A DNA stretch of 64,000 nucleotides from Malania oleifera (GCF_029873635.1 NC_080419.1:72590597-72654596); one strand, 5' to 3'; shown: positions 12,101 through 23,999, counted from the first letter of the stretch. Notes: generated by a model not told the origin, from the letters alone. A program made the numbers and translations.

Positions 12101-12576
12101 ACCATTTCTTTTGATAGATTCAAGGATATTAAATTCTTACTATCCTCTCCCAAGTTATTTTAGGTCTACCCCTACCCCTTTTACACCCCTCAGTAACTAA
12201 GTCACTTTTCCTTACAGGTGCACTATGTGACCTACATTGCAAGTGTCCATACCATCTGAGTCGTCCCTCCCTTAGCTTGTCTTTTATAGGAGGTACACCT
12301 AACTTACCGCGAAAATGTTCATTCCTTAATTTATCTTTCAATGTTATATCACTCATTCATCTAAGCATTCTCATCTCAACAACTTTTACTTTTTGGATAT
12401 TATGTATTTTCGTCGCCCAACATTTCGATCCATATAGCATAGCTGGTCTTATAGCTATCATATAAAACCTCCCTTTCAATTTTAAGGGTATTCTACGATC
12501 ACATAGCACACTTGAAACACTTTTCCATTTTACCCAACCTGCTTTAACTCAATGCATTGCATCATCTTCAATTTTC
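12101..12576 (-). pseudogene. Internal fragment of an RTE-type LINE reverse transcriptase, flanked by a 39-bp duplication
   Basis: The minus strand reads KAGWVKWKS, LCDRRIPLKLKGRFY, AIRPAMLYGSKCWA, MRMLRWM, then KLREGRLRWYGHLQ and GRGRPKITWERIVR. This is the C-terminal part of plant RTE-clade LINE polymerase. Both ends are missing: it starts mid-domain and stops before the normal C-terminus and 3' tail. A 39-bp sequence is repeated exactly at 12062-12100 and 12577-12615. The sister LTR at 26533-26575 has that sequence once and no insert, so it represents the empty site. Confidence 0.8.
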
Positions 12577-13796
12577 TTAATTATTTTAAAATGATTTAAA
12601 ACTTTCTTAATAATGCCCAATAGGTCCCCAACGGTCAAAAATACCTCCTTGCCTATATATACCCATTCATTTATCATTATTTGCAAGGATTAGTAAACTT
12701 GATTAGGGCAAAACTCTCTCAACTCTCAAAACCCTACATTAGCCAAAAACTTCTTGCAAACACTCACATACTCTTCAATCTTTATTTCTCTAAGCATTGT
12801 GAGTATTTCTATAAGGCTATAGTGTGTAATCTCTCTAGCTAATACTCTCTTTTGATATAAAGTTTGATTTATTTTATTTAAGCGTATAGCCTAAAGTTCT
12901 TCCACGGATTTCATATGATAAATCTTGTGTGAGAAGACTTTAAGGGTTGTGGTTCTTGCATTGTTGTTGCAAGATACCTAAACCTAGATTTTGTGTGCAA
13001 AAATCCTTTTATGAAAAGCTAATCTTTCAAACAACTCTATTGCGCTTTAGACATTGAAATATCGTATTGAGTTTGTTTGATCTATCTTGCTTAGCATTTT
13101 TGAAACCCTGATATGATTTTGTGATATTCGATTATTATGTTTCAAATCTTGTTTAGATACACACTCTAGATCTTGATTGATTATCATACTTGATTGAGTG
13201 TCTAGCACACATTAGAGCACTGAGCATATCTACATATCATTAGTGCTTGCTTTATTGATTGAGCTGTATTGGTGCACACATCTGCTTTTCTAGAAGCATA
13301 TTTCCGTGTACAAATTTTATACACATTTTTTGTATTTTCAGGCACGGGCCTGAAGAGGGAGACTAGCCCTGGAATAGTCCCGGATTGGCCTAGACCCGGT
13401 TAGGAAAGCTAGGTGTGTCGTCCTGTTAAGGCGTGTAGGTTTAGGTCAACCCCGCTAATTGACCTGGTTAAGGTTGAGGTCAGCCCTGTGTTAATTTGAC
13501 CTGGTTGTAAATGGTGCCGCTCCACCCTTAAGTGACCTATTAGTGGAATCCTCTGACTTGCGAGTTAGAGGCGGGGACGTAGGCACTGTTGGCCGAACCT
13601 CGATAACATATCGTGCGTGTTCACTTACATTTCTGCAATTTACTTACTGCACGTGTATGTTATATTGTGAATGATTAGGTTTACATTTGCATAAACAAAC
13701 CCTAGGTTAAGTAATACTGTTTATCTGGTTTAACCTAGGCGATAAATTTTAAATACCCAATTCACCCCCCCTCTTGGGATTGCACCAAAGCTAACA

Positions 13797-15640
13797 AATT
13801 CCTCCCCTTGACCACTCTGTACTCTATCTACTACCACCTTTGCAAATTCTAGATCTTTCTTCTGAGCGGGTTTAATTCTTTCTTGTAGAGTAGGTTGTAC
13901 TACTAGGCTGGAAATACACACTAGAGCATCACTCTCTACCAACTCTATGTCGAGTCTCTCTAGATGCATCATGATTGGATACTGGATCTCCATAGCTGCC
14001 AACACTGGTTCCCTAGATTTTTTGCTCAACGCATCAGCTACCATGTTTGCTTTCTTTGGATGAACTGATGATACAATCAAAATCCTTAATCAGCTTTAAC
14101 CACTTTCTCTACCTCATATTTAGTTCCTTCTATGTGAAGAAATACTTTAAGCTCTTATGGTCGAAGAAAATCTCACACTGCTCGCCGTATAGGTAATGAC
14201 TCCAAATTTTCAATGCGTGTACCACTGCAGCCAATTCAAGATCATGTGTAGGGTAGTTTCTTTTATATTCTTTCAACTGCCTAGACACATATGCCACTAC
14301 CCTACCATGCTGCATCAATACACAACCAAGTCTCTTCAAGGACGCATCACTGTAAATGACATACCCCTCACCCCCTGATGGGATAATCAATACTGGTGCT
14401 GTGACTAATCTTTACTTCAGTTCTTGAAAACTTTACTCACAGCTATTGTCCCACTCAAATCTGACATTCTTCCTCATCAGTTGTGTCAAAGGTCCTGACA
14501 AAACTGAGAATCCCTTAACAAAACGACGATAATACCCAACTAGCCCCAAGAAACTCCTGATCTCCTAGACATTTCTCGGTCTAGCCCAATTCACTACCGC
14601 CTTAATCTTGCTAGGATCCACAAAAATACCATATCCAGATACAACATGCCCTAAGAACACGACCTTCTCAAGCCAGAATTCAAATTTAATGAACTTGGCG
14701 TGCAACTTCTTTTCCCGAAGTGTCTGCAAAACCTACCTCAAGTACGTCTCATGCTCCTCATAGCTCCTCGAATAGACCAGTACATTATCAATAAAAACAA
14801 CAACAAACTGGTCTAAGTATTGGTGGAAGACCCTGTTCATCAAGTCCATAAATACCGCAGAAGCATTTGTCAAACCAAAAGGCATAACAAGAAACTCATA
14901 ATGCCCATACCTGGTCCTGAAGGCCGTCTTCGAGACGTCTTCTGCTTTCACTTTTACCTGATGGTAGCCGGATCTAAGGTCAATCTTCGAATACACTCGT
15001 GTACCCTGGAGCTGGTCAAACAAGTCGTCGATACAGGGTAGAGGATACTTGTTCTTGATTGTCACTTTATTAATCTCCTTATAGTCTATACACATCCTCA
15101 TAGTCTCGTCTTTCTTCTCCATAAATAAAATTAGAGTTCCCCACAGAGATACACTAGGTCATATGAAGCCCTTATTAAGCAGATCTTGCAACTGATTCTT
15201 CAATTCTGCCAATTCTACTGGCGCCATTCGATAAGGTACTTTAGAAATCAGCACTGTTCCGAAAGGTAGATTAGTAGGGAAATCTACCTCATGATCGGGT
15301 GGCAAGCCTGGTAATTCATCTGGAAAAACATCTGTAAACTCCTTTACTACAGGCATGCTAGCAAGTTTCAATTCATTCTTCAACATCTCCTTCACAACAG
15401 CCACAAACCCATAACAACCACTCAGCAGTAGTCTTCTGGCTTGAATAGCTGAAACTAGCTGAGGTGAGGATTGCACTCGCCACCTTACGAACTTGAATTC
15501 TGCTTCCTCTGGAGATCTGAATATCACTTCTCGTGCTTGAAAATCTATGCTGGCAAAATTAGCCGCTAGCCAATTCATGCCAAATATAACATCAAACCCG
15601 TGCATGTCTAGCACTATCATATCAGCAGAGAAAATCTTTC
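13797..15640 (-). pseudogene. Gypsy pol: protease end, reverse transcriptase and RNase H (broken)
   Basis: Minus-strand pieces in order: FDVIFGMNWLAANFASIDF (protease-RT linker); LPGLPPDHEVDF and VPYRMAPVELAELK (start of RT, ends 15159); [20 protein letters not shown], then [15 protein letters not shown] and [20 protein letters not shown] (RT core, 14733-15122); RNase H with [17 protein letters not shown] and [20 protein letters not shown] (14130-14390); then HPKKANMVADALS (13797-14080). The catalytic YxDD-type motif reads VFIDN, so the second Asp is Asn. Stops and shifts separate the pieces. Dead copy. Confidence 0.85.
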
Positions 15641-16929
15641 CTTGAACATCAACTGGACAACCTCAGAGCACCCTACTACACCTCACTGCTAACCTAGTCG
15701 ATGTAAATACCAACAATTCAACATCTAATGATTGTGTTTCAGCCCCACATAATTTAACACACCCCGAAGACACGAACGAGTGCGTAGCTCCTAAAACAAA
15801 CAATGCAATAACTTTAAAAGAAAGCATAATAACCATACCTGTCACCACGTCACCGACCGTCTTAGCCTCACCCGGCGTCAGTGTAAATACCCTGGCTGGA
15901 GCCGCATTCCCCTTCTGGCCCCCATGTGGTGCCTGATAACCTCCCCAGTATGGTCTAGGAAGTGGAATTGCATCTGGTGGGGTAGGGCAGTCTCGCACCA
16001 TGTGCCCTGATCTACCGCAGCGATAGCACACTACACCACCATCTCGACACTCTCCCTAGAGTCTCCTACCACAAGTCTGATAGACTGGAGGACCTTGCCC
16101 TGTCTACACCTCGCGTCCTCCCGTCTCCTGCCTCCACCTTCTGCCATGATTTCCTCTCCTCCACTAACCTTACCTATGACCTTGCTAGTAGCCCATAGAT
16201 GCAGATCTTTTCCCCTGTCCCTGCTCCTCTGGATCAAGACGCTCACCAATCTCTGCCAAGGCCACCCTGTCAACCAATTCAGCAAAGTCTTGGATCCACA
16301 GCACCACCACCTGCTTGAATATACTCTGTCTCAAGCCTCTCTCAAACTGCCTCACCTTCTTCACTTCATCAGGAACACTATACGGGTGAAACGAGAGAGC
16401 TCGATAAAACGCGCCGCATACTGCTAGACAGATAGCTGTCCCTGCTTCAGAATTAGGAATTCTTCTACCTTAGCCTCCCTGACCGTAGTTGGAAAATATC
16501 TATCAAAGAACACATTTTTAAACCGGTCCTATGTCATGGCTATTGGAGTCACCCTCTGCTACTCCAATAGTCTCACCGCAGTCCACCACCTCTCGGCCTC
16601 TCCTGTCAGTCTATTGGTGGCAAAGAGGACCTTCTACTCCTCAGTATACTACAACACAGCCAAGACCTTCTCAGTCTCCTGCATCTAGTTCTCGCCGGCT
16701 GCAGGATCAACTCCACCTGAGAATGTCAGAGGATTTATCTTCGTAAACTTCTATATAGTGCACCATGGCCTACAGATGGACCACTCTGCTCCCTCGAGCT
16801 CCTAGCGATCTTAGCTATAACCTGCTGAACCACGCTACGTAATACCGCGTCAGAGTCGGTCCCAGCTGCACCTGATAGTCCTGCTCCATCATTGCCACTT
16901 GCATGGGCATTATTTTCTCTCGGTTCCAT
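15641..16929 (-). pseudogene. Gypsy gag and aspartic protease region (broken)
   Basis: A likely gag start lies at 16929 (MEPRENNAHASGNDG). Gag then runs through several stops and shifts to a CCHC zinc knuckle, CYRCGRSGHMVRDC, near 16020. A protease segment with FVLGATHSFVSSG follows. Gypsy proteases normally read DSGATHSF here, so the catalytic Asp appears lost (VLGA for DSGA). The knuckle would bind RNA in the gag particle. Together with the downstream pol this is one decayed polyprotein. Confidence 0.75.
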
Positions 16930-17232
16930 CCTAAAAATAACAAACGCAACTCAGAAATCCTATCCTTATATTTTGCCTACCCATCCTCACCACTTATCTT
17001 AACATTTCCAAATCATTTCTAATCCCCAGTCCTACATTCTAGGAACACAACCTGACAATAGCTTGCTATGGTTTTCCTGAAATCGTCACCCCACGAAAAA
17101 CACAGAAACTACCACGGAAGTCCTGCCTCTAGACCGTAGAATAAAACCTCAAATCATTTCCTAAACTCTGGTATTGTTTCCGTTGCATTCTAAACTCTAC
17201 AGAACCTAGCAACCTAGGCTCTAATGCAAAAC
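16930..17232 (-). other. Gypsy element A leader and decayed primer-binding site
   Basis: Read on the minus strand, the LTR ends GGTCGCCACA and is followed by GTTTTGCATTAGAGCCTAGG, a worn version of the TTGGTATCAGAGC tRNA-Met primer site. The rest is untranslated leader with no coding signal. Confidence 0.6.
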
Positions 17233-19397
17233 TGTGGCGACCTACTTAATTTCCTCATTTATTATTGTCATTATTATTTATATACTAAAGCCAATATTAC
17301 AAATCTTAGCTCAGCAGATCATAGTTCACCTAGACCCGTGGGTACTAGGGTTACATCAGAACATATAGCAGAAGCCTAAGCAACAGGAAACATATAATCA
17401 CAATATTATAAATACAAAACATCCATCACATTACTATAAATACCAGACTCACTATATCCACTATATTTTCACATATACATCCCAAAAATAAGATCTAGGG
17501 ACATTCCCCACAAAATCTAACTGTCTCTACAAAACTTACCCTTCAAAAAGGACAGATAAACAGCACCTAGATCAGCGAGACTTTTCCCGCTCTCCTATCT
17601 AGGGCTCCTGAAACGTTTATAAAATTTAAGGGCGAGACACCTCTCAATAAGGAAAATAAGCTAATACCAGTGTGTGGCAACATGAGTATTTCGTGTTATA
17701 CACACACCATACAAAACATATTTAGTAACTATTTGTCAAATCTGAGAAAACATATATATCATCAAAACATGGCAGAACATATTGCATTTACATAAACATA
17801 TATCATCTCATATAATAGTAATAACACAAAAACATTCATGGTAGGCTAGCTAGCTGTTATCATGTATTACCCCACATGACTGGGTTGTGTGGCCCGAAGG
17901 TGGGACCTAACAATGGTTGACCTACCACTGCTAAGTCAAAAGTACAGTATATAAGTCTGATGGGCCTGCCTGACTTGGTCCGTACACCAGGGGCGATCAC
18001 ACACACTTCTTAAAAAATCACATGGCCATCCAATCTCACACCACTCCGTATAGCTACGTTAACACAAATATCATGATCACGAAGACCATGGACACATAGC
18101 AACGGTACCATGCAAGTGCTAGCCTAGACCAAGCCAACTAGGTTCTAATATCATATAATATATACTGAAATTGTGATACATGGATATCTCATATCATTAA
18201 TTATCAGATCAATCATATCATTTTGCATATATACATATATCATGAAAATCATTAGCTCGTATGCCCGTATTACACATTTTATCATAGCTCAACCCATATG
18301 CCGGCAAACCATATTATAACACAGCCCGTACACTAGAAAATCACATCCATAGCACGGCCCATACGCCGAAAAATATATCCATAACACAGCCTGTACGTTG
18401 GCAAATCATACACATAGCTCGGCTGGTACGCCGACAAATCATATAAAAATCTCGGCCCATACGCCGGTTTTCCATTATGAAAATCTGTATCATTAACACA
18501 TTCCCAGAAACAGTATTTCATATTAAGTTCTACTCATGCCACACTAAACAAGTTTTTCATAAGTTTAACATATCATCACTTTCAACAATATTTTCCCAAA
18601 TATAAATCATATATACATATATTTATTTTTCCTGAAACCAAATGCTATAACAATATACATATTTTTCATAAAAATACTAGCTTAGTTTATCCTTTTACCT
18701 GATTCTTGAAAATCCCCTAAGAAAATCTGCCCCGCACCCACAGGGTTCCCAACTCAATACCCTGGAAACAATATTTCCCAGAATTAATGTTCAGTATTTC
18801 TACACGTATAACACTTTCTACAACTGTTAAAAATCCAAATATTGAGTAGAAAGCCTTACCTTGGATTAGGGATGGTTTCCACCTTGCTTTCACCAATGAT
18901 CCGCTCCAGCAGATCTGGAGAGAACTTCCCCAGGAGCGTCGTGGTGGCTTCAGATTGTCGATCCGGCGTCAATCCGACTCAAAATCGAAGAGAGAAGGAG
19001 GAAGAATCTTAGAGAGAGAAAGTGGGAAATTCTGCGTAGGAAAAATGACTGAAATTTTCGTTTAATCCTTATTTATACTGCAAGACTCACGTCACCTTGT
19101 CGACGAGTCCTTTAATAATTTCGTCGACGAAATCCACTCCTCGTCGATGAAATTCAGATTGCCCAAAACCTCTCTCAGTATTTCCTCATCGATGAATCCC
19201 CTGTGTACGTCGACGAGGTCCTCTTATACCCTCGTTGACGAATCCCCTGTGTTCGTCGACGAGGTTCTGAAAATTTCTCTCGATTTATTCCTTCCAAAAT
19301 GCAATGTCATCGATGAAGTTGACTGCCTCCTTCTGTTTCCGGTTTCCATTCCCCTTTCTTTTATTATTTAAATACCATTATTCTTCGGGTCGTTACA
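17233..19397 (-). mobile_element. 5' LTR of Gypsy element A
   Basis: 2165 bp; plus-orientation ends TGTGGCGACC and GGTCGTTACA. It contains the conserved GGGTTGTGTGGCCCGAAGG block near 17881, a hairpin tandem array (about 18265-18475), a TATA box on the minus strand at 19077-19071 and eight TCGTCGACGA-like palindromes at 19083-19325. It is homologous over its length to the LTR at 5506-7777. Confidence 0.85.
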
Positions 19398-20784
19398 TAT
19401 AGGATGTTGGATGTGGGTAGAGTTGGTTGAGGATTGTTTCATTGCTAGACCGGAACTTGTCGGCGGTATTTTGTGTTTTTCCTCGAATGACGATTTCAGT
19501 AAAAGTAGGGCAGCCCATTGATGACTTTCGTGTTGGTGTGATAGGACAGACTTGGACCTGGCAGGGAATAGTTAACATGATTAGTTATAGATAATTGTGT
19601 TCACTGTGTGTGTTGTAAGAGTATTGATAAGAATCCTATTGTGCTTTCAGAATGAAGCCCAAGGATAACGACCTAGGAAGGGGCTCCGAGGAGACTGCGA
19701 GTGATGAGTCTCTTACTGTGCCTCGAGGACTGACTAGGTAGGTTCTGCGTGAAATCGGGTGAAGTGTCAGGAGACGCGAACACTTTCCTATTGTTGTAGG
19801 GTGCACCATTGAGAGGTTCACACGCATGCATCCTCCAACGTTCTCTAGGGGACATGACCTAACGATAGTAGAGGACTGGGTGGAGAAGACTGAGAGGATC
19901 TTGGAGGTCTTGCACTGCACGGATAGGCAGCGAGTGCTCTATGCTACCTTCTTGCTATCTAGAAGGCTGGTCGATGGTGGACTGCGATGAGACTGCTAGA
20001 GAGGCAGAGAGCGGGTCCAGTGGATATGACGTGAAGTCGTTTCAATGAGGTGTTCTTTGACAGATACTTCCTGGCTTCTGTACGTGATGCGAAGGTGGAT
20101 GAGTTTTCTGCTCTGACTCAGGGAAGTATGTCGGTGCAGGGGTACCCTAGTCAGTATATAGAGCCATCTCGATTTGCGTTGTGTTTGATCTCGAGCGAGT
20201 ATGAGAAGACTCGGAGATTCGAGAAGGACCTGAGGAACGATATCCGCAGGTTGGTGGGGATGCTTCAGATACGCGAGTTCTTAGTTTTGGTGGATAAAGC
20301 CACTTTGATTGAGACTGGTATCCGAGATGACGAGGTGGATCAAGAGCTGAAGAAGAGGTCAGTAACTTCTACTTCTTAGTCGGGATCTCGGTAGAGATCG
20401 TGGAAGAGGAGGAATAGGGGCTCAAATTATCGTTAGAATACCGAATCTCAGAGTTCTCAAGCGAGCCAGTTGGTTGATCGTTGTATTAGGTGCCACCAAC
20501 GGCATAGCGGTGAGTGTCGGTCATTTGGGGGTAACTGCTACAACTGTGGCCAATTAGGTCACATGGCTCGGGATTGTTACGCACCAAAGAGGGGTACGCC
20601 TTCTTCGAGTCAAAATCGGGGAAGTAATCCGATATCCCAGAGGACTTATCAGGTGAACACAACTCCGGCACGAGTGTATTCTCTTACTCCAGCAAATGTC
20701 AAGCATGCAGGGAATGTGGAGACAGATACCTTACTATTGCTTTCAAATATGACTTTGAAGGGCATCCTATTAGGTAGAAAATAG
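19398..20784 (+). pseudogene. Gag of Gypsy element B (truncated)
   Basis: Leader resumes at 19398. Gag coding starts near 19652 (MKPKDNDLGRG) and shows FTRMHPPTFSRG, DWVEKTERILEVL, a capsid stretch in an open frame at 20050-20379 (FFDRYFLASVRDAKVDEF) and a knuckle at 20470-20784 (CYNCGQLGHMARDC) followed by TTPARVYSLTP. Stops near 19740 and 19988 break the frame. It stops at about 20784, where unrelated Copia sequence begins, so protease and pol of B are missing. Confidence 0.8.
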
Positions 20785-21255
20785 GCCATAAGAAGAGCAT
20801 CAATCCAATGGGTTTTAGGAACATGCATATGAAAGAGTAGAGACTTTGCTATGTCAAGTAAATGTGAACAAATTCAAGTGCGTTATCAGATCGAAAAATT
20901 TGAATCCCAATGCCAAACTGAGTTTTTGTTTCCTTATAGAAATGAGTAAAGACATTAAAAAATTCAAAATTTTCTTTTAAAATAGATAGATTTTAGGTCA
21001 TACATGAAGAATCATCTACATGGACCCCGAATATCTGAATGAATGAAAATAATGATTTGCTACTAGACTCAAATCTAGATGGAAAATATGTCTTAGTATG
21101 CTTTCCTAATTGACACGTATAACAGCCAAAACATGAAATAGACTTGACCGTAGGAAAAAAAATTGTTGCAGATTTTGAAGCGATGGATGACCCAAATGCC
21201 TGCCATTGACCCAAATGGAGAAGGCTGCTCTTTGGAGGCAAGTGATAGAGGTGAA
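20785..21255 (-). pseudogene. Copia fragment: GAG pre-integrase and start of integrase
   Basis: The minus strand reads GHPSLQNLQQFF, ISCFGCYTCQLGKHTKTYFP and FESSSKSLFSF, then IFGVH, typical of the Copia pre-integrase Cys/His region leading into integrase. Downstream, TQFGIGIQIFRSDNALEF matches the integrase core (RSDN). Frame shifts and stops are present. Length is well below that of a pol gene; it is an orphan scrap. Confidence 0.7.
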
Positions 21256-21259
21256 ATAC

Positions 21260-21595
21260 AGCTGTGAATGAGGTGGTTGGTGTACTAGGCCTGTTAATGG
21301 TCCACATGGTGTTGGCTTGTGAAAAAATATTAGTCGGGGATGGCCTTCTTTTTCTTGCCACATTCTATATGATATTGGAAACGGGTCTAAGGTGAAATTT
21401 TGGCAAGACCATTGGTGTGGTGAGACGTCTCTTGTAGTCAGCTATCCTGATTTGTATAGATTTTGCTAAGATAAAAAAGCTAGTGTGGCTGAGCTTATGA
21501 AGTTTGATAATGGAGTCTTGTTTTGGGATGTAAGTTTCTTTAGGGGTATGCATTTTCGGGAATTAGAGTCCTTGACTGGTTTTATGGATACCATA
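21260..21595 (+). pseudogene. L1-type LINE fragment, C-terminal region of reverse transcriptase ORF
   Basis: The plus strand reads YDIGNGSKVKFWQDHWCGE, then SYPDLYRF, KASVAELM and LFWDVSFFRGMHFRELES. This is the zinc-binding/C-terminal region found after RT in plant L1 LINEs (GNGSKVRFW.D.WCG). One in-frame stop lies after RFC. Short orphan fragment. Confidence 0.75.
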
Positions 21596-21599
21596 TAAA

Positions 21600-22360
21600 T
21601 GGCTCATCTTTTTTTTTTTAATCAAATTGCATGAGTATATTTTTCATTTTTTATTTTAAACATAAATTTGTCCTGGCACACGGTGCTGTCAAAAAATACC
21701 TATTTTTTTGGAATAGGTATTTTCTAAAATATGATTGGAATACCTATTCTTTCTTATGACTCTTAGCCGTAGGAATACCAATTCTATTCTTGACTCTTGA
21801 TCTATTCCTAATGGAATAACTATTCTTGTGTTTGGTTCATTTTGGTGATGGTATAGCTACTGCCAAATATGAAATAAGAATTTTCTGGAATTTTCTTTTA
21901 AAAGATTTACAATTGTCCTAACGGATAAATTGGACAAAAAAAGGAATCATATTTCTAGAATCACCTACGACAAAGCAAATATAGCATATATGTAGCAATC
22001 CAGCAACATAGCACACATACATAAAAGGATCTAATTATATAATATAACTCAATGCAAAAAGAAAATAGTATACTCCTTTACTCACATTTGAGATTGCAAT
22101 GTAAATCTTTGAAAAATTACATAGCATAATTATTGCTTTTGTTATCCCTGTACATGCTCACCCTTGACATGGATCACACAGCAAACTATTTTTTTGGTGC
22201 TTCAGTAAATACTCACTCATTCATGGAGAGAAGGGATGCATTAAAATTACTTCAAATAAAAAATGTAATTTCTTTTTTAGTTTTTTTTTTTTATTTGGTT
22301 GAAAAAAAATTGCTTTCTTAAATCAAGGTGTTTTCTACTGTTAAATAGAAGATATGTTAC
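21600..22360. other. AT-rich intergenic sequence
   Basis: No coding signal or clear element. A stretch at about 21700-21850 has repeated GGAATACCTATTC-like pieces in both orientations and could be part of a small inverted-repeat transposon, but I could not define its ends. Confidence 0.4.
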
Positions 22361-22363
<3 letters not shown>

Positions 22364-22419
<56 letters not shown>

Positions 22420-22578
22420 TATAGTAAGTTCTTGCAATGGAAAAATTCTCATAAACCTTCATTACTTTATGTAACATATCTTGCATGTGTGATTTACTGT
22501 CAAACATCCAACATGTTTGCATAACTCTTCATTACTTTATTATAGTAAGTTCTTGCAATGGAAAAATTCTCATAAACC
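22364..22578. repeat. (AT)n microsatellite and 37-bp direct repeat
   Basis: (AT)n with one interruption at about 22364-22422, then an exact 37-bp direct repeat at 22421-22457 and 22542-22578, beginning ATAGTAAGTTCTTGC. CTTCATTACTTTAT also occurs twice between them. It lies downstream of the zinc-finger gene. Confidence 0.85.
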
Positions 22579-22916
22579 AAATCACACATGCACTTAGTTT
22601 CATTTCCAAAATGGCAAACAGACGCATGAAAATGATAGCTGCAGGTGTTCTTAGAGATTGACAGTAAAAGTAAAAGAATAGAAATGCAATCAATATTAAG
22701 CAAGAGACTACCGTCCTTTTATTCTCATTAATAGTTTGGATAAATGATACAACGAAAGGGGACAAAATTTCAACTACAAAATGAAATTCTGAATTAAATT
22801 TTGTAGTGGAAATTTTTCCAAATCAAACCCAAAGAAATATGAGAATAGTTGCTGGTAAAAAGACATGCCAGCGATGGCAAATTTACTTTTACAGCCATCG
22901 AAAGCTAATTTTTCAG

Positions 22917-23963
22917 CTAGATAAGAACCATCAGTGGCTTTTGCACAAAATTACTTCCAGCCCAACAGTGCTTGAACACCCTACAGCTACGGGTGTCGGA
23001 AGCAGGGCAAGTTTTAACTGCCCTGTGGCTTTTCCGGCGACTCATGAACGGCCGCTGGGAACGGAGGCCCTTGTGGAAGGTCCACCATGTGCAATTTCCT
23101 CCTTCCTGTGGATTATCAACCATTTCAGAATCAGAAGCTGCATATTTTGCCCTCCTGCAGCAATTTCCCCTTAATTCAGAATGATAAGTATCATCGAGCT
23201 TGGCTTTCTTTCTCGAAGTAGTCTCTGCGGATTTCAAATCAGCCGGATGCACTTCGCATCCAGTCATCATATCCTTATCCAACGCAGCTAGGAGGGTTTC
23301 CATTCTCCCATTACCCAATTCCTTTTTAGTCCCATCTTCCAATTCAGGCATCTTGGGTTCAGTAGAATCATACTCCTTCTTGAGAAACCTGCCCCGATTG
23401 CCCACTCCCATTGAAAACATCATCAGACACGGAGCATCATCAAATCCATAGCCATTAGTATTGTCAAAAGAGTGAGTAAGTGATTTAAACCTGCTCTCAT
23501 TTCCCATTCCGCAAGAAAGCATAAGCAAACTCATAGCTCCCTCTTCTTCTTCTTCTTCGCCAATCTCATAAGCAGATGAAGAATAATTAAAATCAATGAA
23601 AGGAGTTGCAGCGATTCTGCACGCTGCCCTCCTCGAACGTTTTCTACGAATCGGAACCAGAGTCTGGCCGTTAGATTGGCCATCAAGAGAAAGGCCTAGT
23701 TTCTGTTGATCTAAACCAATCGATGATCCATTGGTGGCCCTGTATTTGTTGGAGTGGCACCTCATGTGTCCGCACAAAGCTCTCATCGATCGAAACCCTT
23801 TTCCACAAAATTTACAGAGATTTGGTTGGGATGAAGGCGAAACCCTGTTTTTTGAATTCGAAAACTTGCAGGACTTCTTGGGTTTCTCAGCACGAATAGA
23901 ATTTGAGAATGGTCTCTTCCTCCCCATGTTCCTTTCCAAGAACCTTCCAACATCTTCTTTCAT
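22917..23963 (-). CDS. C2H2 zinc-finger protein, ZAT-like, with EAR motif
   Basis: A 348-residue single open frame; plant C2H2 genes of this class are usually intronless. One canonical finger, CKFCGKGFRSMRALCGHMRCH, has C50, C53, H66 and H70, with RALCGH in place of the usual QALGGH. LGLSL at 89-93 fits the EAR repression motif (LxLxL). IRRKRSRR at 105-112 is a likely nuclear signal. MSLLMLSCG and CLMMFSMG resemble the CLMML box of ZAT-type proteins. An acidic run EEEEEE lies between. The role is probably a nuclear transcriptional repressor. The region where a second finger is expected (about 280-320, with NCTWWTFHKGLRSQRP) lacks a complete C2H2 set, so the C-terminus may be diverged or shifted. 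A start at 23963 gives MKEDVGRF; a second Met lies at residue 13. (CT)n near 24190 may lie in the 5' leader. Confidence 0.8.
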   Translation of the reverse strand: MKEDVGRFLERNMGRKRPFSNSIRAEKPKKSCKFSNSKNRVSPSSQPNLCKFCGKGFRSMRALCGHMRCHSNKYRATNGSSIGLDQQKLGLSLDGQSNGQTLVPIRRKRSRRAACRIAATPFIDFNYSSSAYEIGEEEEEEGAMSLLMLSCGMGNESRFKSLTHSFDNTNGYGFDDAPCLMMFSMGVGNRGRFLKKEYDSTEPKMPELEDGTKKELGNGRMETLLAALDKDMMTGCEVHPADLKSAETTSRKKAKLDDTYHSELRGNCCRRAKYAASDSEMVDNPQEGGNCTWWTFHKGLRSQRPFMSRRKSHRAVKTCPASDTRSCRVFKHCWAGSNFVQKPLMVLI

Positions 23964-23999
23964 CCCGAAAAATTGATCAAGCAGGCAATTTCAAATTAA

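Larger units (their letters stand above)
11084..13796 (+). mobile_element. Solo LTR, unassigned family with GGTCGACC array, inserted in Gypsy pol
   Basis: Begins TGTTGACC and ends GCTAACA. Flanks are AATTA (11079-11083) and AATTC (13797-13801), a 4-of-5 match; removing the LTR rejoins the Gypsy pol frame (GQGEEF to the left-hand residues NIADDG). Removing the internal RTE piece and its 39-bp duplication leaves about 2.2 kb, matching the second copy at 25351-27521. About fifteen GGTCGACC-type palindromes lie at 11423-12010 and a TATA box at 12653-12661. Both copies lack internal element sequence. The GGGGGGGTGAATTGG-type block near the 3' end (reverse-complemented at 13751-13775) is common in plant LTRs, but I cannot assign the superfamily. 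Confidence 0.85.
5506..19397 (-). mobile_element. Composite minus-strand Gypsy element A nested in element B
   Basis: Left LTR 5506-7777, a duplicated pol 3' end (7778-8880), a truncated LTR (8881-9496), pol and gag on the minus strand (9796-16929) and the 5' LTR at 17233-19397. Both outer junctions fall inside element B's leader (...AGTATAA at the left, TATAGG at the right), giving a diverged target duplication of the TATAG type. The polyprotein is decayed by stops and shifts. A later solo LTR occupies 11084-13796. Confidence 0.75.

Noticed and set aside
21700-21860. Possible MITE with GGAATACCTATTC inverted pieces
   Set aside because: No matching termini or target duplication could be defined.
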